From Burkholderia pyrrocinia (GTDB lineage: Bacteria; Pseudomonadota; Gammaproteobacteria; Burkholderiales; Burkholderiaceae), in NCBI RefSeq assembly GCF_003330765.1, contig NZ_CP024903.1:186001-250000 (forward strand): DNA of 64,000 nt, written 5' to 3'. A program made the position numbers and the translations under genes. Below, in pieces: positions 26,261-35,648 of the stretch. Numbering within the stretch: position 1 is the stretch's first letter; each line of letters opens with the position of its first letter. Below the pieces are notes generated by a model, which was given only the letters and a program-made list of their open reading frames with translations, was not told the origin of the DNA and searched no databases.

Positions 26261-26363
26261 GGGGCGTCTCTTCCGATGTGGGGTTGCCGTATCATGCGAC
26301 TCGGCCTGGCGCACAGTTTTACGCGCTCTGCCGGCAAAGAAGAATGCGAAGATATCGACGTAA

Positions 26364-26383
26364 ACATCGATTTTCATCGATGT
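26364..26383. promoter_or_regulatory. perfect inverted repeat, probable GbuR operator
   Basis: ACATCGAT (26364-26371) and ATCGATGT (26376-26383) form a perfect inverted repeat with a 4-nt spacer in the 139-bp gbuA-gbuR gap, 16 bp before the gbuR start. The position fits autoregulation by a LysR protein. Confidence 0.6.
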
Positions 26384-26399
26384 ATGGAAGGGGAAGAGC

Positions 26400-27314
26400 G
26401 TGCTGGGGAATCTGTCGACTCTCGACCTGCGCCTGATCCGCGTGTTTCTCGCGGTCACGGAAGCGGGCGGCGTATCGGCCGCGCAGGCCGTGCTGAACGT
26501 CGGGCAGTCGACGATCAGCGCGCAGTTGTCGTCGCTCGAGACGCGGCTCGGCTACCGGCTCTGCGAGCGCGGCCGCAGCGGCTTCCGGCTCACGCCGAAG
26601 GGCGAACGGTTCCATACGATGAGCCGCAAGCTGCTCGCGGCGCTCGACGAGTTCGGGATGGCCGCGCGGCATATGGATCGCCAACTGGTCGGCACGCTGA
26701 ACATCGGCCTGATCGGCCATACGCCGGTGAGCCAGAACGCGCGGATCGCCGAGGCGATCGCCGCGTTTCGCACGCGCGACGAGGCCGTGCGCTTCTCGAT
26801 CTCCGTGCGCGCGCCCGGCGACCTCGAGGAGAAGCTGCTGAGCGACGAGATCCAGATCGCGGTCGGCTACTTCTGGCACCGTGTGCCGTCGCTGCATTAC
26901 ACGCCGCTGTTCATCGAGCGCCAGATCGCGTACTGCGGCCGCGGCCATCCGCTGTTCGACGGCGCCGGCGCGCTGACGCCGGCCGACGTCGCGGGATTCG
27001 AATGGGCATGGCGTTCGTATCCGCTGCCGGAGGCGCAGATGTCGACGACGCCCGACCGCGTGACCGCGACCGCCGACAACATGGAGGCCGTCGCGCTGCT
27101 GATCCTGTCCGGCCATCACCTCGGCTACCTGCCGCAGCACTTCGCGGCGCCGTACGTCGCGCAGGGGCTGCTCGCACCGCTCAATCCGGAGCACCTGCGC
27201 TACGACGTCACGTTCCACATGGTCGTCGCGCGCAACGGTCGCGGTAACGCGCTCGTGGAGGCGTTTCTCGAGGATCTCGAGCGCGCGCACCAGTCGCCGG
27301 ACGTCGTCGCGTAA
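26400..27314 (+). CDS. gbuR: LysR-type regulator of the guanidinobutyrate module
   Basis: A 304-aa LysR protein. The helix-turn-helix lies in AGGVSAAQAVLNVGQSTIS (residues about 21-39), followed by the linker helix and a substrate-binding-like domain from TLNIGLIGHTP on. A GTG start at 26400 is supported by the purine-rich GGAAGGGGAAG upstream. It is divergent from gbuA, the arrangement of Pseudomonas GbuR-GbuA, so it is likely the activator responding to 4-guanidinobutyrate. Confidence 0.78.
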   Translation: MLGNLSTLDLRLIRVFLAVTEAGGVSAAQAVLNVGQSTISAQLSSLETRLGYRLCERGRSGFRLTPKGERFHTMSRKLLAALDEFGMAARHMDRQLVGTLNIGLIGHTPVSQNARIAEAIAAFRTRDEAVRFSISVRAPGDLEEKLLSDEIQIAVGYFWHRVPSLHYTPLFIERQIAYCGRGHPLFDGAGALTPADVAGFEWAWRSYPLPEAQMSTTPDRVTATADNMEAVALLILSGHHLGYLPQHFAAPYVAQGLLAPLNPEHLRYDVTFHMVVARNGRGNALVEAFLEDLERAHQSPDVVA

Positions 27315-27436
27315 GGCCGGCGGCGCCGACAAGGTGACCGAGTGTTACGCCGGCACGGCGCGCTGCCCGCATCGATGCGCGTCGAAGTGACGGGCCGAAC
27401 AGCGCTGCACGCCCGTCTCGTGACCGCCCGCCGGCA

Positions 27437-27901
27437 TCACGGCACCGGCAATCCCCCGTCGTGCTTGACCTCGCGCAGCGACAGCGCGGATTCGATCGAC
27501 GTGACGCCCGGCAGCATCCGCAGCGAATCGCGCAGGAACGTGCCGTAGTCGTCGAGATCGCGCGCGACCACCTGCAGCAGGTAGTCGGCCGTGCCCGCGA
27601 CGTTGTGGCACGCCAGGATCCGCTCGATGCCGAGCACCTCCCGTTCGAACCGGTCGGCGACCTTGCGGTCGTGTGTCGCGAACCGCACGAGTACGAACGC
27701 GACGACGCCGAAGCCGAGCGCCTGGCGCGATAGCTGCGCGCGGTAGCGCTCGATGTAGCCGTCGTTTTCGAGTCGTTTCAGGCGCCGCGCGCAAGGCGTC
27801 TCGGACAGGCCGACGGACTCGGCGAGACGCGCGATCGGCAGGCGGCCGTCGCGCTGCACCGCAGCGAGGATCGCGCGATCGGTTTTGTCGAGTTCGGTCA
27901 T
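27437..27901 (-). CDS. Lrp/AsnC family transcriptional regulator
   Basis: A 154-aa Lrp-type protein. It opens MTELDKTDRAILAAVQRDGR, has the helix-turn-helix RLAESVGLSETPCARRLKRLE, then a ligand-binding RAM-type domain including HNVAGTADYLLQV. Such proteins sense amino acids and often control a divergent LysE-type exporter, as here (133-bp gap to 28035). The effector amino acid is not identifiable. It is convergent with gbuR across 122 bp. Confidence 0.88.
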   Translation of the reverse strand: MTELDKTDRAILAAVQRDGRLPIARLAESVGLSETPCARRLKRLENDGYIERYRAQLSRQALGFGVVAFVLVRFATHDRKVADRFEREVLGIERILACHNVAGTADYLLQVVARDLDDYGTFLRDSLRMLPGVTSIESALSLREVKHDGGLPVP

Positions 27902-27934
27902 GCTGGCGGAATCCTTGTTCTGGTTTCGTGATTG

Positions 27935-27959
27935 TGGCGGATTCCCCTATGAATCGCCA
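27935..27959. promoter_or_regulatory. imperfect inverted repeat, candidate Lrp-type operator
   Basis: TGGCGGATTC (27935-27944) and GAATCGCCA (27951-27959) are inverted copies except for one extra G. They lie between the divergent Lrp and LysE genes, close to the Lrp start. Confidence 0.4.
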
Positions 27960-28034
27960 ATCCTGAGCCAAAGATGGCCAATAATCCCTCCACCTTCAGC
28001 GGCAACATATCGTCATTGAAGGACGGGGCAGAAC

Positions 28035-28661
28035 ATGATTTCCACGCATTTGCTGTTGATCTATCTCGCCGCGCTGGCGGCTATTTATGCGGTGCCGGGG
28101 CCCGACATGGCGCTCGTGCTGCAGACCAGCATCGGCCGCGGCGTGCGGCCGGGGATGGCGTCGGCGGCCGGCCTGTCGCTCGCGCGCACCGCGCACGTGA
28201 CGCTGTCCGCATGCGGCGTCGCGGCGCTGATCCGCGGCGCGCCGTGGCTGTACGAGGTGATCCGCTACGGCGGCGCGCTCTATCTCGCGTATGTCGCGAT
28301 CCAGGTGTTCCGCTCGCCCGTGTTCGCGCTCGGCGACAGCGATGCGGCGGCGCCGGCGGGCGAACTGCGGCAGTCGTTCGTGAAAGGGCTGCTGACGAAC
28401 CTGCTGAACCCGAAGGCGCTGCTGTTCTGCTCGGTGCTGCTGCCGCAGTTCGTGCGGCCCGAGGCCGGGCCCGTCGTCTGGCAGATGTTCGAACTCGGCG
28501 CGCTGCTGGTCGCGGCCGGCGTGTGCTTCGACCTCGCTTGCGTGTTCGGCGCGTCGCGCATCGCGGCGTGGATGCGCGCGCATCCGCTGGCGCAGACCGT
28601 GCAGCGCTGGACCTTTTCCGCGGCGCTGATCGGTTTCGCGCTGCGCCTGTCGATGGATTGA
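28035..28661 (+). CDS. LysE/RhtB family amino acid exporter
   Basis: A 208-aa inner-membrane protein with about six helices. Family marks are VPGPDMALVLQTSIGRG near the N-terminus and the LLTNLLNPKALLF motif in the middle. It exports an amino acid or a related compound; which one is unknown. Control by the divergent Lrp protein is the usual arrangement. The 206 bp after it contain no gene. Confidence 0.88.
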   Translation: MISTHLLLIYLAALAAIYAVPGPDMALVLQTSIGRGVRPGMASAAGLSLARTAHVTLSACGVAALIRGAPWLYEVIRYGGALYLAYVAIQVFRSPVFALGDSDAAAPAGELRQSFVKGLLTNLLNPKALLFCSVLLPQFVRPEAGPVVWQMFELGALLVAAGVCFDLACVFGASRIAAWMRAHPLAQTVQRWTFSAALIGFALRLSMD

Positions 28662-28764
28662 GCGGCGCTTGGCGCAGGCCGCGTGCAATGCCGGCCTTCG
28701 CGCGCATGCCCGCCGCATAAGGGCGTGCGCGCAAATCGTCTGACTGATCTAAACTCCTTTTAAC

Positions 28765-28780
28765 TTCGCGCTATCGCGAA
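28765..28780. promoter_or_regulatory. perfect inverted repeat upstream of the S53 peptidase
   Basis: TTCGCG (28765-28770) and CGCGAA (28775-28780) around CTAT, 88 bp before the S53 start, next to a short AT-rich stretch (CTTTTAAC). It may be an operator or part of the 5' leader; I cannot decide. Confidence 0.4.
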
Positions 28781-28867
28781 CCGACTGACCGAACGGAACC
28801 GACTTCCGCCGGCTATGTCCGATTTCCTGGCTGTTCCGTGCAACGCGGTACCAAGGAGGGTCTGAAC

Positions 28868-30457
28868 ATGGCAAGGCATCTTCACGCCGACCGTGAACCC
28901 CGAATCGTCGCCGAGTCCAAGTGTCTCGGCCCGTGCGATCCGGCAGAACGCATCCACGTCACGATCATGTTGCGGCGGCAGGAAGAAGGGCAACTCGATA
29001 CGTTGGTCCACCAACTCGCCACCGGCGACGCACAGGCGAAACCGCTGTCGCGCGACGCGTTCGCGCAGCGTTTCTCCGCCAATCCCGACGACATTCGCAA
29101 GGCCGAGGACTTCGCGCGCCGTCATCAACTGACGGTCGATCGCGTCGATCCCGTCGAAAGCGTCGTCGTGCTGTCCGGCACGATCCAGCAGTTCGAGGCG
29201 GCGTTCGGCGTCAAGCTCGAGCGCTTCGAGCATCGATCGATCGGCCAGTATCGCGGCCGCTCGGGCCCGATCGCGCTGCCCGACGATCTCGGCGACGCCG
29301 TCATGGCCGTGCTCGGCCTCGACAGCCGCCCGCAGGCGCGGCCGCACTTCCGGCTGCGTCCGCCGTTCCAGCCGGCCCGCGGCGCCGCGGGCGTGACGTT
29401 CACGCCACCCCAGCTCGCGTCGCTGTACGGCTTTCCGGCCGGTGACGGCGCCGGGCAATGCATCGCGATCGTCGAACTGGGCGGCGGCTATCGCGCGGCC
29501 GACATCCAGCAGTATTTCCGCGGGCTCGGGATCACCACGCCGCCGACGCTCGTCGACGTGAACGTCGGCACCGGCCACAATGCGCCGTCCGGCGACCCGA
29601 ACGGCCCGGACGGCGAAGTCGCGCTCGATATCGAGATCGCCGGCGCGATCGCGCCGGCCGCGAAGATCGCGGTCTACTTCGCGTCGAACAGCGACGCGGG
29701 CTTTATCCAGGCCGTCAACGCGGCAGTCAGCGACAAGACCAACAAGCCGTCGGTGATCTCGATCAGCTGGGGCGGCCCGGAAGCGATCTGGCAGGCGCAG
29801 TCGGCGCAGGCGTTCAATCGCGTGCTGCAGGCGGCTGCCGCGCAGGGCATCACCGTGTGCGTGGCGTCGGGCGACAGCGGCTCGGGCGACGGGCTGCAGG
29901 ACGGCGCCGATCATGTCGACTTCCCCGCCTCGAGCCCATACGTGCTGGGTTGCGGCGGCACGCAGCTCGACGCGCTGCCCGGGCAGGGCATTCGCAGCGA
30001 GGTCACGTGGAACGACGAGGCGTCGGGCGGCGGCGCGGGCGGGGGCGGCGTCAGCACGCTGTTCGACCTGCCGGCGTGGCAGCAGGGGCTCGCCGTCACG
30101 CGCGCCGACGGCAGCAGCACGCCGCTCGCGAAGCGCGGCGTGCCGGACGTGGCCGGCGATGCATCACCGCAGACGGGCTACGAGGTGTCGGTTGCCGGCA
30201 CGGCCGCCGTGATGGGCGGCACGAGCGCGGTCGCGCCGCTGTGGGCCGCGCTGATTGCGCGGATCAATGCGGCGGCCGGCGCATCGGCCGGCTGGGTCAA
30301 TCCGGTGCTGTACAAGAATCCGGGCGCGTTGCGCGACATCACGAAAGGATCGAACGGCACGTATGCGGCCGCGTCGGGCTGGGACGCATGCACGGGCCTC
30401 GGCAGCCCGAACGGCGCGCAGCTCGCCGCGCTCCTCGCGCGCAAGCCGTCGAGCTGA
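28868..30457 (+). CDS. S53 family serine-carboxyl peptidase (sedolisin/kumamolisin type)
   Basis: A 529-aa protein: a pro-kumamolisin activation domain (about 20-165), then the catalytic domain. Catalytic Glu250 and Asp254 lie in GEVALDIEIAG, the oxyanion Asp336 in SGDSGSGDG, and the nucleophile Ser453 in GGTSAVAPLWAAL. A calcium-site segment (LRDITKGSNGTY ... GWDACTGLGSP) ends the protein. A perfect AAGGAGG precedes the ATG at 28868. The family is active at acid pH and usually secreted, yet no signal peptide is visible here (start MARHLHADREP). Followed by a terminator and an S10 peptidase gene. Confidence 0.92.
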   Translation: MARHLHADREPRIVAESKCLGPCDPAERIHVTIMLRRQEEGQLDTLVHQLATGDAQAKPLSRDAFAQRFSANPDDIRKAEDFARRHQLTVDRVDPVESVVVLSGTIQQFEAAFGVKLERFEHRSIGQYRGRSGPIALPDDLGDAVMAVLGLDSRPQARPHFRLRPPFQPARGAAGVTFTPPQLASLYGFPAGDGAGQCIAIVELGGGYRAADIQQYFRGLGITTPPTLVDVNVGTGHNAPSGDPNGPDGEVALDIEIAGAIAPAAKIAVYFASNSDAGFIQAVNAAVSDKTNKPSVISISWGGPEAIWQAQSAQAFNRVLQAAAAQGITVCVASGDSGSGDGLQDGADHVDFPASSPYVLGCGGTQLDALPGQGIRSEVTWNDEASGGGAGGGGVSTLFDLPAWQQGLAVTRADGSSTPLAKRGVPDVAGDASPQTGYEVSVAGTAAVMGGTSAVAPLWAALIARINAAAGASAGWVNPVLYKNPGALRDITKGSNGTYAAASGWDACTGLGSPNGAQLAALLARKPSS

Positions 30458-30482
30458 CGCATCGGCACACGCCTTTCCGTTC

Positions 30483-30511
30483 GACGCGGGTTTCCTGCCC
30501 GCGTCTTTTTT
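30483..30511 (+). terminator. intrinsic terminator between S53 and S10 peptidase genes
   Basis: GACGCGGG (30483-30490) pairs with CCCGCGTC (30498-30505), 7-nt loop, then T6. It sits 26 bp after the S53 stop and only 20 bp before the S10 start, so it must strongly limit or regulate read-through. Confidence 0.8.
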
Positions 30512-30530
30512 CACCTCCAGGAGCAGCACG

Positions 30531-32207
30531 ATGGGCATCGATTCCGCATCTTCCGGCGGCGTGTATCCGCTGCATCACGGCGACCACAATTCGCATGGCG
30601 TGCCGCCGACCGTCAATCCTGTCGCGCTGAGCCACGGCCGCGACCAGCCGTTCTTCGATCCGGTCGCGTACGGCAACGGTCCCGACGACTCGGTGACCGA
30701 CACGACCGAGGCGGCCGCGATCACGCATCACACGATCCTGATCGACGGGAAGCGCATCGCGTACACGGCGACGGTCGGCCACCTCGTGACGGTCGACCCG
30801 AGCAGCTCGCAGCCGGCCGCGAAGATCTTCTATGTCGCATTCACGGCCGACGGCGCGAAGGAAGAAACGCGGCCCGTGACGTTCTTCTATAACGGCGGGC
30901 CCGGTTCGTCGTCGGTGTTCGTGCTGCTCGGCTCGTTCGCGCCGAAGCGCATCAAGACGTCGATGCCGGGTTTCACGCCGCCCGCGCCGTACCAGATGGA
31001 AGACAACCCGGACAGCATGATCGACCACAGCGACCTCGTGTTCATCAACCCGGTCGGCACCGGCTATTCGGCGGCCGTCGCTCCGAACAAGAATCGCAAC
31101 TTCTGGGGTGTCGACCAGGATGCGGATTCGCTGAAGCAGTTCATCAAGCGCTACCTGACGAAGAACAACCGCTGGAATTCGCCGAAATACCTGTTCGGCG
31201 AATCGTATGGCACGGCGCGCAGCTGCGTGCTCGCGTACAAGCTGCACGAGGACGGTGTCGACCTGAACGGCGTCACGCTGCAATCGTCGATCCTCGACTA
31301 CCGGCAGGCCGGCAACCCGGTCGGCGCGCTGCCGACCGCGGCGGCCGACGCGTGGTATCACAAGAAGCTCGGCGTGGCGCCGGCGCCGACCGATCTCGGC
31401 GCGTTCGTCGAGGAAGTCGCGCAGTTTTCGCGCACCGACTACCTGAACGCGTTGCGCACGGTCCCGCATGCGGACCCGGCCGCCGTGAAGAAACTGTCGG
31501 AATACACGGGCATCGACACGGCGACGCTGCAGTCGTGGAGCCTCGACATCGCCGGCTACGACGCGCGCGGCAATTCGCTGTTCCTGACGACGCTGCTGCA
31601 TGCGCAGGGGCTCGCGCTCGGCTCGTACGACGGCCGCGTGACCGCGATCTCGACCGGCATCGCCGGCAAGATCGATCCGAACTCGGGCGGCAACGATCCG
31701 ACCATGACGGCCGTGACGGGCGTCTATACGGCGATGTGGAACAGCTACCTGAACGAGCAACTGAAGTTCACGTCGAATTCCGCGTTCACGGATCTCAACG
31801 ACCAGGCGTTCCAGAACTGGGATTTCAGCCACATCGACCCGACCGGCGCGCAGCAGGGCATCGATGCGAAGGGGAACGTGATCCTCTACACGGCCGGCGA
31901 TCTCGCCGCGGTGATGGCGCTGAACATCGACCTGAAGGTGCTGTCGGCGAACGGCTTCTACGATTTCGTCACGCCGTTCTTCCAGACCGTGATCGACCTG
32001 CAGCAGATGCCGCTCGAGGATCAGAAGGTGCGGCAGAACCTGTCCGCGCGTTTCTATCCGTCGGGGCACATGGTGTATCTCGACGGCGGCTCGCGCACCG
32101 CGCTCAAGCGCGATCTCGCGACGATGTACGACGCGACGGTCAGCGATACGGGCGCGCGGATGCGGATTCGCGCGCTGCAGGCGAAGAAGACGGGCGGGCA
32201 CGCGTAG
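30531..32207 (+). CDS. S10 family serine carboxypeptidase-like protein
   Basis: A 558-aa alpha/beta-hydrolase of the carboxypeptidase Y group. The oxyanion motif is FFYNGGPGSSS, the nucleophile Ser225 lies in GESYGT, and the probable Asp478 (FYDFVTPF) and His513 (PSGHMVYLD) complete the triad. S10 enzymes remove C-terminal residues at acid pH. Like its S53 neighbour it lacks a visible signal peptide; the first 30 residues are His/Gly/Ser-rich and hydrophilic. AGGAG at 30519-30523 supports the start. It lies just after a terminator, so it needs read-through or an internal promoter. Confidence 0.88.
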   Translation: MGIDSASSGGVYPLHHGDHNSHGVPPTVNPVALSHGRDQPFFDPVAYGNGPDDSVTDTTEAAAITHHTILIDGKRIAYTATVGHLVTVDPSSSQPAAKIFYVAFTADGAKEETRPVTFFYNGGPGSSSVFVLLGSFAPKRIKTSMPGFTPPAPYQMEDNPDSMIDHSDLVFINPVGTGYSAAVAPNKNRNFWGVDQDADSLKQFIKRYLTKNNRWNSPKYLFGESYGTARSCVLAYKLHEDGVDLNGVTLQSSILDYRQAGNPVGALPTAAADAWYHKKLGVAPAPTDLGAFVEEVAQFSRTDYLNALRTVPHADPAAVKKLSEYTGIDTATLQSWSLDIAGYDARGNSLFLTTLLHAQGLALGSYDGRVTAISTGIAGKIDPNSGGNDPTMTAVTGVYTAMWNSYLNEQLKFTSNSAFTDLNDQAFQNWDFSHIDPTGAQQGIDAKGNVILYTAGDLAAVMALNIDLKVLSANGFYDFVTPFFQTVIDLQQMPLEDQKVRQNLSARFYPSGHMVYLDGGSRTALKRDLATMYDATVSDTGARMRIRALQAKKTGGHA

Positions 32208-32343
32208 CGTTGCCCGTCTTTGGTATGCCGCGCGTAACCGCTACGGTTCGCGCGGCGGTCGGATTGCGACGCTGCCGGCCGTCGCGAGGCCGCAGCGCCG
32301 GATCGCGACGCGGCGGTAGTCCAGCCGCAGCAGCGGCAGCGAC

Positions 32344-33192
32344 TTATGCGGTCGGCCAGTCGAACGGCGTGTACGGCAGCGCACGCTTGTGGCGCGAGGC
32401 GTCGTAGAAGCGCAGCACCGTTTCGTACACGTGGTCGCTGACCGGCTTGCCTTCGAGGAAATCGTCGATCTCGTCGTAGGAAACGCCGTACGCATGCTCG
32501 TCGGGGCGCAGCGGGCGCAGTTCCTCGAGGTCGGCCGTCGGCACCTTCATCACGATCGCTTCCTCGCCGCCGAGCGCGCGCGCGACCGCGCGCACGCGAC
32601 GCTTGCTCAGGCCCGCGAGCGGCAGCACGTCCGCGCCGCCGTCGCCGAACTTCGTGAAGAAACCCATCAGCGATTCGGCTGCGTGATCGGTGCCGATCAC
32701 GATGCCGCGCCGCGCGCCGGCCACCGCGTACTGCGCGATCATGCGCTCGCGCGCCTTGACGTTGCCGTGCACGAAATCCTGTTGCGCGGGCGTTTCGAAC
32801 GCATGGCCGGACGCGACCAGCGAGCCGAGCATCGCATCGGCGGCCGGCTTCACGTCGACCGTCAGTGTCTCGTCCGCGCGCACGAACGCGAGTGCGCGCT
32901 GCGCATCGGCTTCGTCGTTCTGCACGCCGTTCGGCAAGCGCATCGCGATGAAGCGCGCATCGTAGTCGTCGGCGCGCAGGCGTTCGACCGACAGTTGCGC
33001 GAGCCGCCCGGCCGTCGACGAATCGACGCCGCCGCTGATGCCGAGCACGTAGGTCCGCAGGCCGGTCGAACGAAGATATTGCGCGAGGAAATCGACGCGG
33101 CGGGCGATCTCGGCCTCGGCGTCGAATTGCGGGGCGACGTTCAGTTCGGCAATGATCGCGCGTTGGCGGCTGGCGTAATCGGCGGATGTCAT
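32344..33192 (-). CDS. nadE: NH3-dependent NAD+ synthetase
   Basis: A 282-aa enzyme making NAD+ from nicotinic acid adenine dinucleotide, ATP and ammonia. The ATP P-loop is LGISGGVDSSTAGRL; further conserved parts are GTDHAAESLMGFFTKFGDGGAD and LAGLSKRRVR. It lacks a glutaminase domain, matching the 275-aa enterobacterial type. Start at ATG 33192. The 32208-32343 gap on its 3' side holds nothing recognisable, and no other NAD genes are nearby. Confidence 0.95.
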   Translation of the reverse strand: MTSADYASRQRAIIAELNVAPQFDAEAEIARRVDFLAQYLRSTGLRTYVLGISGGVDSSTAGRLAQLSVERLRADDYDARFIAMRLPNGVQNDEADAQRALAFVRADETLTVDVKPAADAMLGSLVASGHAFETPAQQDFVHGNVKARERMIAQYAVAGARRGIVIGTDHAAESLMGFFTKFGDGGADVLPLAGLSKRRVRAVARALGGEEAIVMKVPTADLEELRPLRPDEHAYGVSYDEIDDFLEGKPVSDHVYETVLRFYDASRHKRALPYTPFDWPTA

Positions 33193-33404
33193 GAAGGGGG
33201 TTCCGGAACGAAATGCAAGGCGCTCATCATAAGCGTAATCGCGGCGTGGCGCCGCGCCGGGCGTGCGATCCGGCGGCCTCGCGTTGCTTCGGCGAGACGC
33301 GGTGCATCGCCGTGGTGCATGGTGCGCCGGGCGGGTGCAGGATGCCGCGCGAAGGGCATCCGTGCGCGCGGCCTCGACGCGCGTGCCGGCCCGATGGCCG
33401 CGCG

Positions 33405-34274
33405 TCAGCGCCGCGCGAGCACGACGCCCGCCAGCGCGAGCGCGAAGCCGGCGAGCTGGATCGCCGCGAGCGTTTCGCCGAACAGCAGGTAGCCCTGCAG
33501 CGCGGCGAGCGGCGGCGCGAGGAACAGCAGCGACGTCGCGCGCGCGGCGTTGCCGCGTCGAAGCATCCACATCAGCATCGTGACCGCGCCGCCGGACAGG
33601 AACACGACGCCCCACCCGAGCGATACCCACAGTGCCGGCGTGCCGATCCAGCGCGTCTCGTGGAGCAGCACGACGAAGATGGCCGCGACGATCGCCGCGC
33701 CGAAGTTCTGTACGGCGACCGCGGTGCGCAGGTCGCTCTGCGCGAGCTTGCCCTTCTGGTACAGCGAGCCGGCGGTGATCGAACCGACCGCGAGCACCGA
33801 CACGGCGACCACGAACCAGGCCGGTGCCGCGCCCGGTGGCGGCGCGACGCCGCCCGTGACCTTCGGCGCCAGTACGAGCGCGACGCCGGCGAGCCCGAGC
33901 GCCATCCCGAGCCAGCCGCGCGCGGGCAGGCGCTCGTTGAACAGCGGGACGGCGAGCACGGCGGTGGCGAGCGGCTGCAGCGCGCCGAGCAGCGCCATGA
34001 CGCCCGCGTTCAGCCCTTGCGCGACGGCCCAGTAGCTCGCGCCGAGATAGACACCCTGCAGCAGCGCGCCCGCGATCAGGTGGCGCGGCCATTCGCGGCG
34101 GGCCGGCCACGGCGCGCGCGCGACGAGCGCAACCGCGCCGAACAGTGCGGCCGTGCCCGCGAAACGCGCGAGCAGGAACAGGTTGGGATCGGCGTAGGGC
34201 TTGATTGCCCGTGCAACGATGAAGCCGGTGGACCAGAGCGCGACGAACGCGGCGGCGACGATCGAGGTAAGCAT
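33405..34274 (-). CDS. DMT superfamily (EamA) transporter
   Basis: A 289-aa membrane protein with ten predicted helices in two EamA repeats. It starts directly in the first helix (FVALWSTGFIVARAI) and the second half repeats the fold from about residue 150. These carriers usually export metabolites or drugs; the substrate is unknown. It stands alone, separated by about 200 bp from neighbours on the same strand. Confidence 0.82.
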   Translation of the reverse strand: MLTSIVAAAFVALWSTGFIVARAIKPYADPNLFLLARFAGTAALFGAVALVARAPWPARREWPRHLIAGALLQGVYLGASYWAVAQGLNAGVMALLGALQPLATAVLAVPLFNERLPARGWLGMALGLAGVALVLAPKVTGGVAPPPGAAPAWFVVAVSVLAVGSITAGSLYQKGKLAQSDLRTAVAVQNFGAAIVAAIFVVLLHETRWIGTPALWVSLGWGVVFLSGGAVTMLMWMLRRGNAARATSLLFLAPPLAALQGYLLFGETLAAIQLAGFALALAGVVLARR

Positions 34275-34495
34275 GCGTGGCGGGCCGCGATGCGACCGGA
34301 CAGAACCGTGAAGTCGGGAAGTATCGGGGGAAGCGACGCCGGCGTCTTGTCGAATCCTGCACTCATGCCGCGCGGTGCGCGAATGTGCCGACGATCATTG
34401 TGCGCCGGGCATCCGGCGCGGGCCGGCTATCGGCAGGCGCGGACGAAAACGGCACCGCTCCGAGCGCGGTGCGGGCGAGCGCGAAGCAGCCGAGA

Positions 34496-34681
34496 TCAGT
34501 CGATCGAGAACGTATCGAGCGGCTGGTTGGCGCGTGCGTCGGTCGCGAAGCGCGCGGCGAGCTGCTCGTAGAGCCGGCGCGCCTCGTCGAGCGTCAGGTC
34601 GATCCAGTACGGATCGCCGGCCGCGTCATTGAGTCGTTCGGACGGAAACTGGATTTCTATCACACTGCCTTTGCGATACAT
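34496..34681 (-). CDS. small conserved-looking hypothetical protein
   Basis: A 61-aa soluble protein, MYRKGSVIEIQFPSERL then an acidic, helical part (LTLDEARRLYEQLAARF). The N-terminal half looks like two beta strands and the rest like one helix. AAGGGG before the ATG at 34681 supports translation. I do not recognise the family. It is divergent from the DeoR gene across 208 bp, so the two may share a control region. Confidence 0.55.
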   Translation of the reverse strand: MYRKGSVIEIQFPSERLNDAAGDPYWIDLTLDEARRLYEQLAARFATDARANQPLDTFSID

Positions 34682-34889
34682 GGCGCGAGCCCCTTTGCTT
34701 GGTCTGTCGTTCAGCGAAGCGCAAAGTGTAGCAACCGGCACCACGCCGATTCGCGCGCGTCAGGCAATACAGAATTTCGCTTTCGGGAAACGCGGCCGGC
34801 CTGGTTTCCCGCCGCGGTCAAATGGCCGTCAAACGTCCGTAATACAATGGCCGGCTTACCCATTACCAGTCGCCTCGGGCGCACACGCG

Positions 34890-35648
34890 ATGCTGGCGGA
34901 ACAACGTCATCAATTCATCCTGTCGGAGCTTGGGCGATCGGGCGCGTTGTCGGTCGCGGAACTCGTGCGCTCGCTCGACGTGTCGCGCGAAACCGTGCGG
35001 CGCGACCTGAACGCGCTTGCTGCGCGCGGCCTGCTCGTGATGACGCACGGCGGCGCGCTGGCCGCGGACCGCCGCGAGCCGAGCCTGTCCGAGCGCGAAG
35101 CCGCGAATGCCGAAGCGAAGCGTACAATCGGGCGGCGCGCGGCCGAATTCGTGCCCGACGATGCATCGGTGCTGATCGATTCGGGCAGCACGCCGCACGC
35201 GGTCGCGCTGGCGCTCGCCGACCGGCACCGGCTGTCGATCTACACGAACGACTGGCGCACGGCGTTCGTGCTTGCGCGGCGCAACGGCAACCGCGTGACA
35301 CTGCTCGGCGGCGAACTGTCCGACGACGAGGATGCAACCTTCGGGCTCGACACGATCCACCAGCTCGCGCAATACCACGTCGATTTCGCGTTCGTCGGCG
35401 CGGGCGGCATCACGCCCGACGGCGAGTGCACCGACTACTCGCGGATCGCGGCCGAGGTGCGCAGCCGGATGATCGCGGCCGCCGGCACGGCGATCATCGT
35501 CGCCGATCATTCGAAATTCGGCCGCGTGACGCCGGTGAGGATCAACGGCACGGCCGCCGCGCGTTATCTCGTGACCGAACGCGCGCCCGACAAGGCCGTG
35601 CGCCGCGCACTGACCGCGCGCGGCATCGAGCTGCTCGTGTGCGACTGA
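34890..35648 (+). CDS. DeoR family transcriptional regulator
   Basis: A 252-aa repressor-type protein. The DeoR helix-turn-helix is clear (ALSVAELVRSLDVSRETVRRDLNALAARG, residues about 16-44, with the motif continuing to HGGA). The C-terminal sugar-phosphate sensor domain includes DSGSTPHAVA and VADHSKFGR. Such proteins respond to a phosphorylated sugar. No sugar operon is adjacent, so the target is unknown. The ATG at 34890 is chosen because the HTH begins right after it; the longer reading has no DeoR homology. Confidence 0.85.
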   Translation: MLAEQRHQFILSELGRSGALSVAELVRSLDVSRETVRRDLNALAARGLLVMTHGGALAADRREPSLSEREAANAEAKRTIGRRAAEFVPDDASVLIDSGSTPHAVALALADRHRLSIYTNDWRTAFVLARRNGNRVTLLGGELSDDEDATFGLDTIHQLAQYHVDFAFVGAGGITPDGECTDYSRIAAEVRSRMIAAAGTAIIVADHSKFGRVTPVRINGTAAARYLVTERAPDKAVRRALTARGIELLVCD

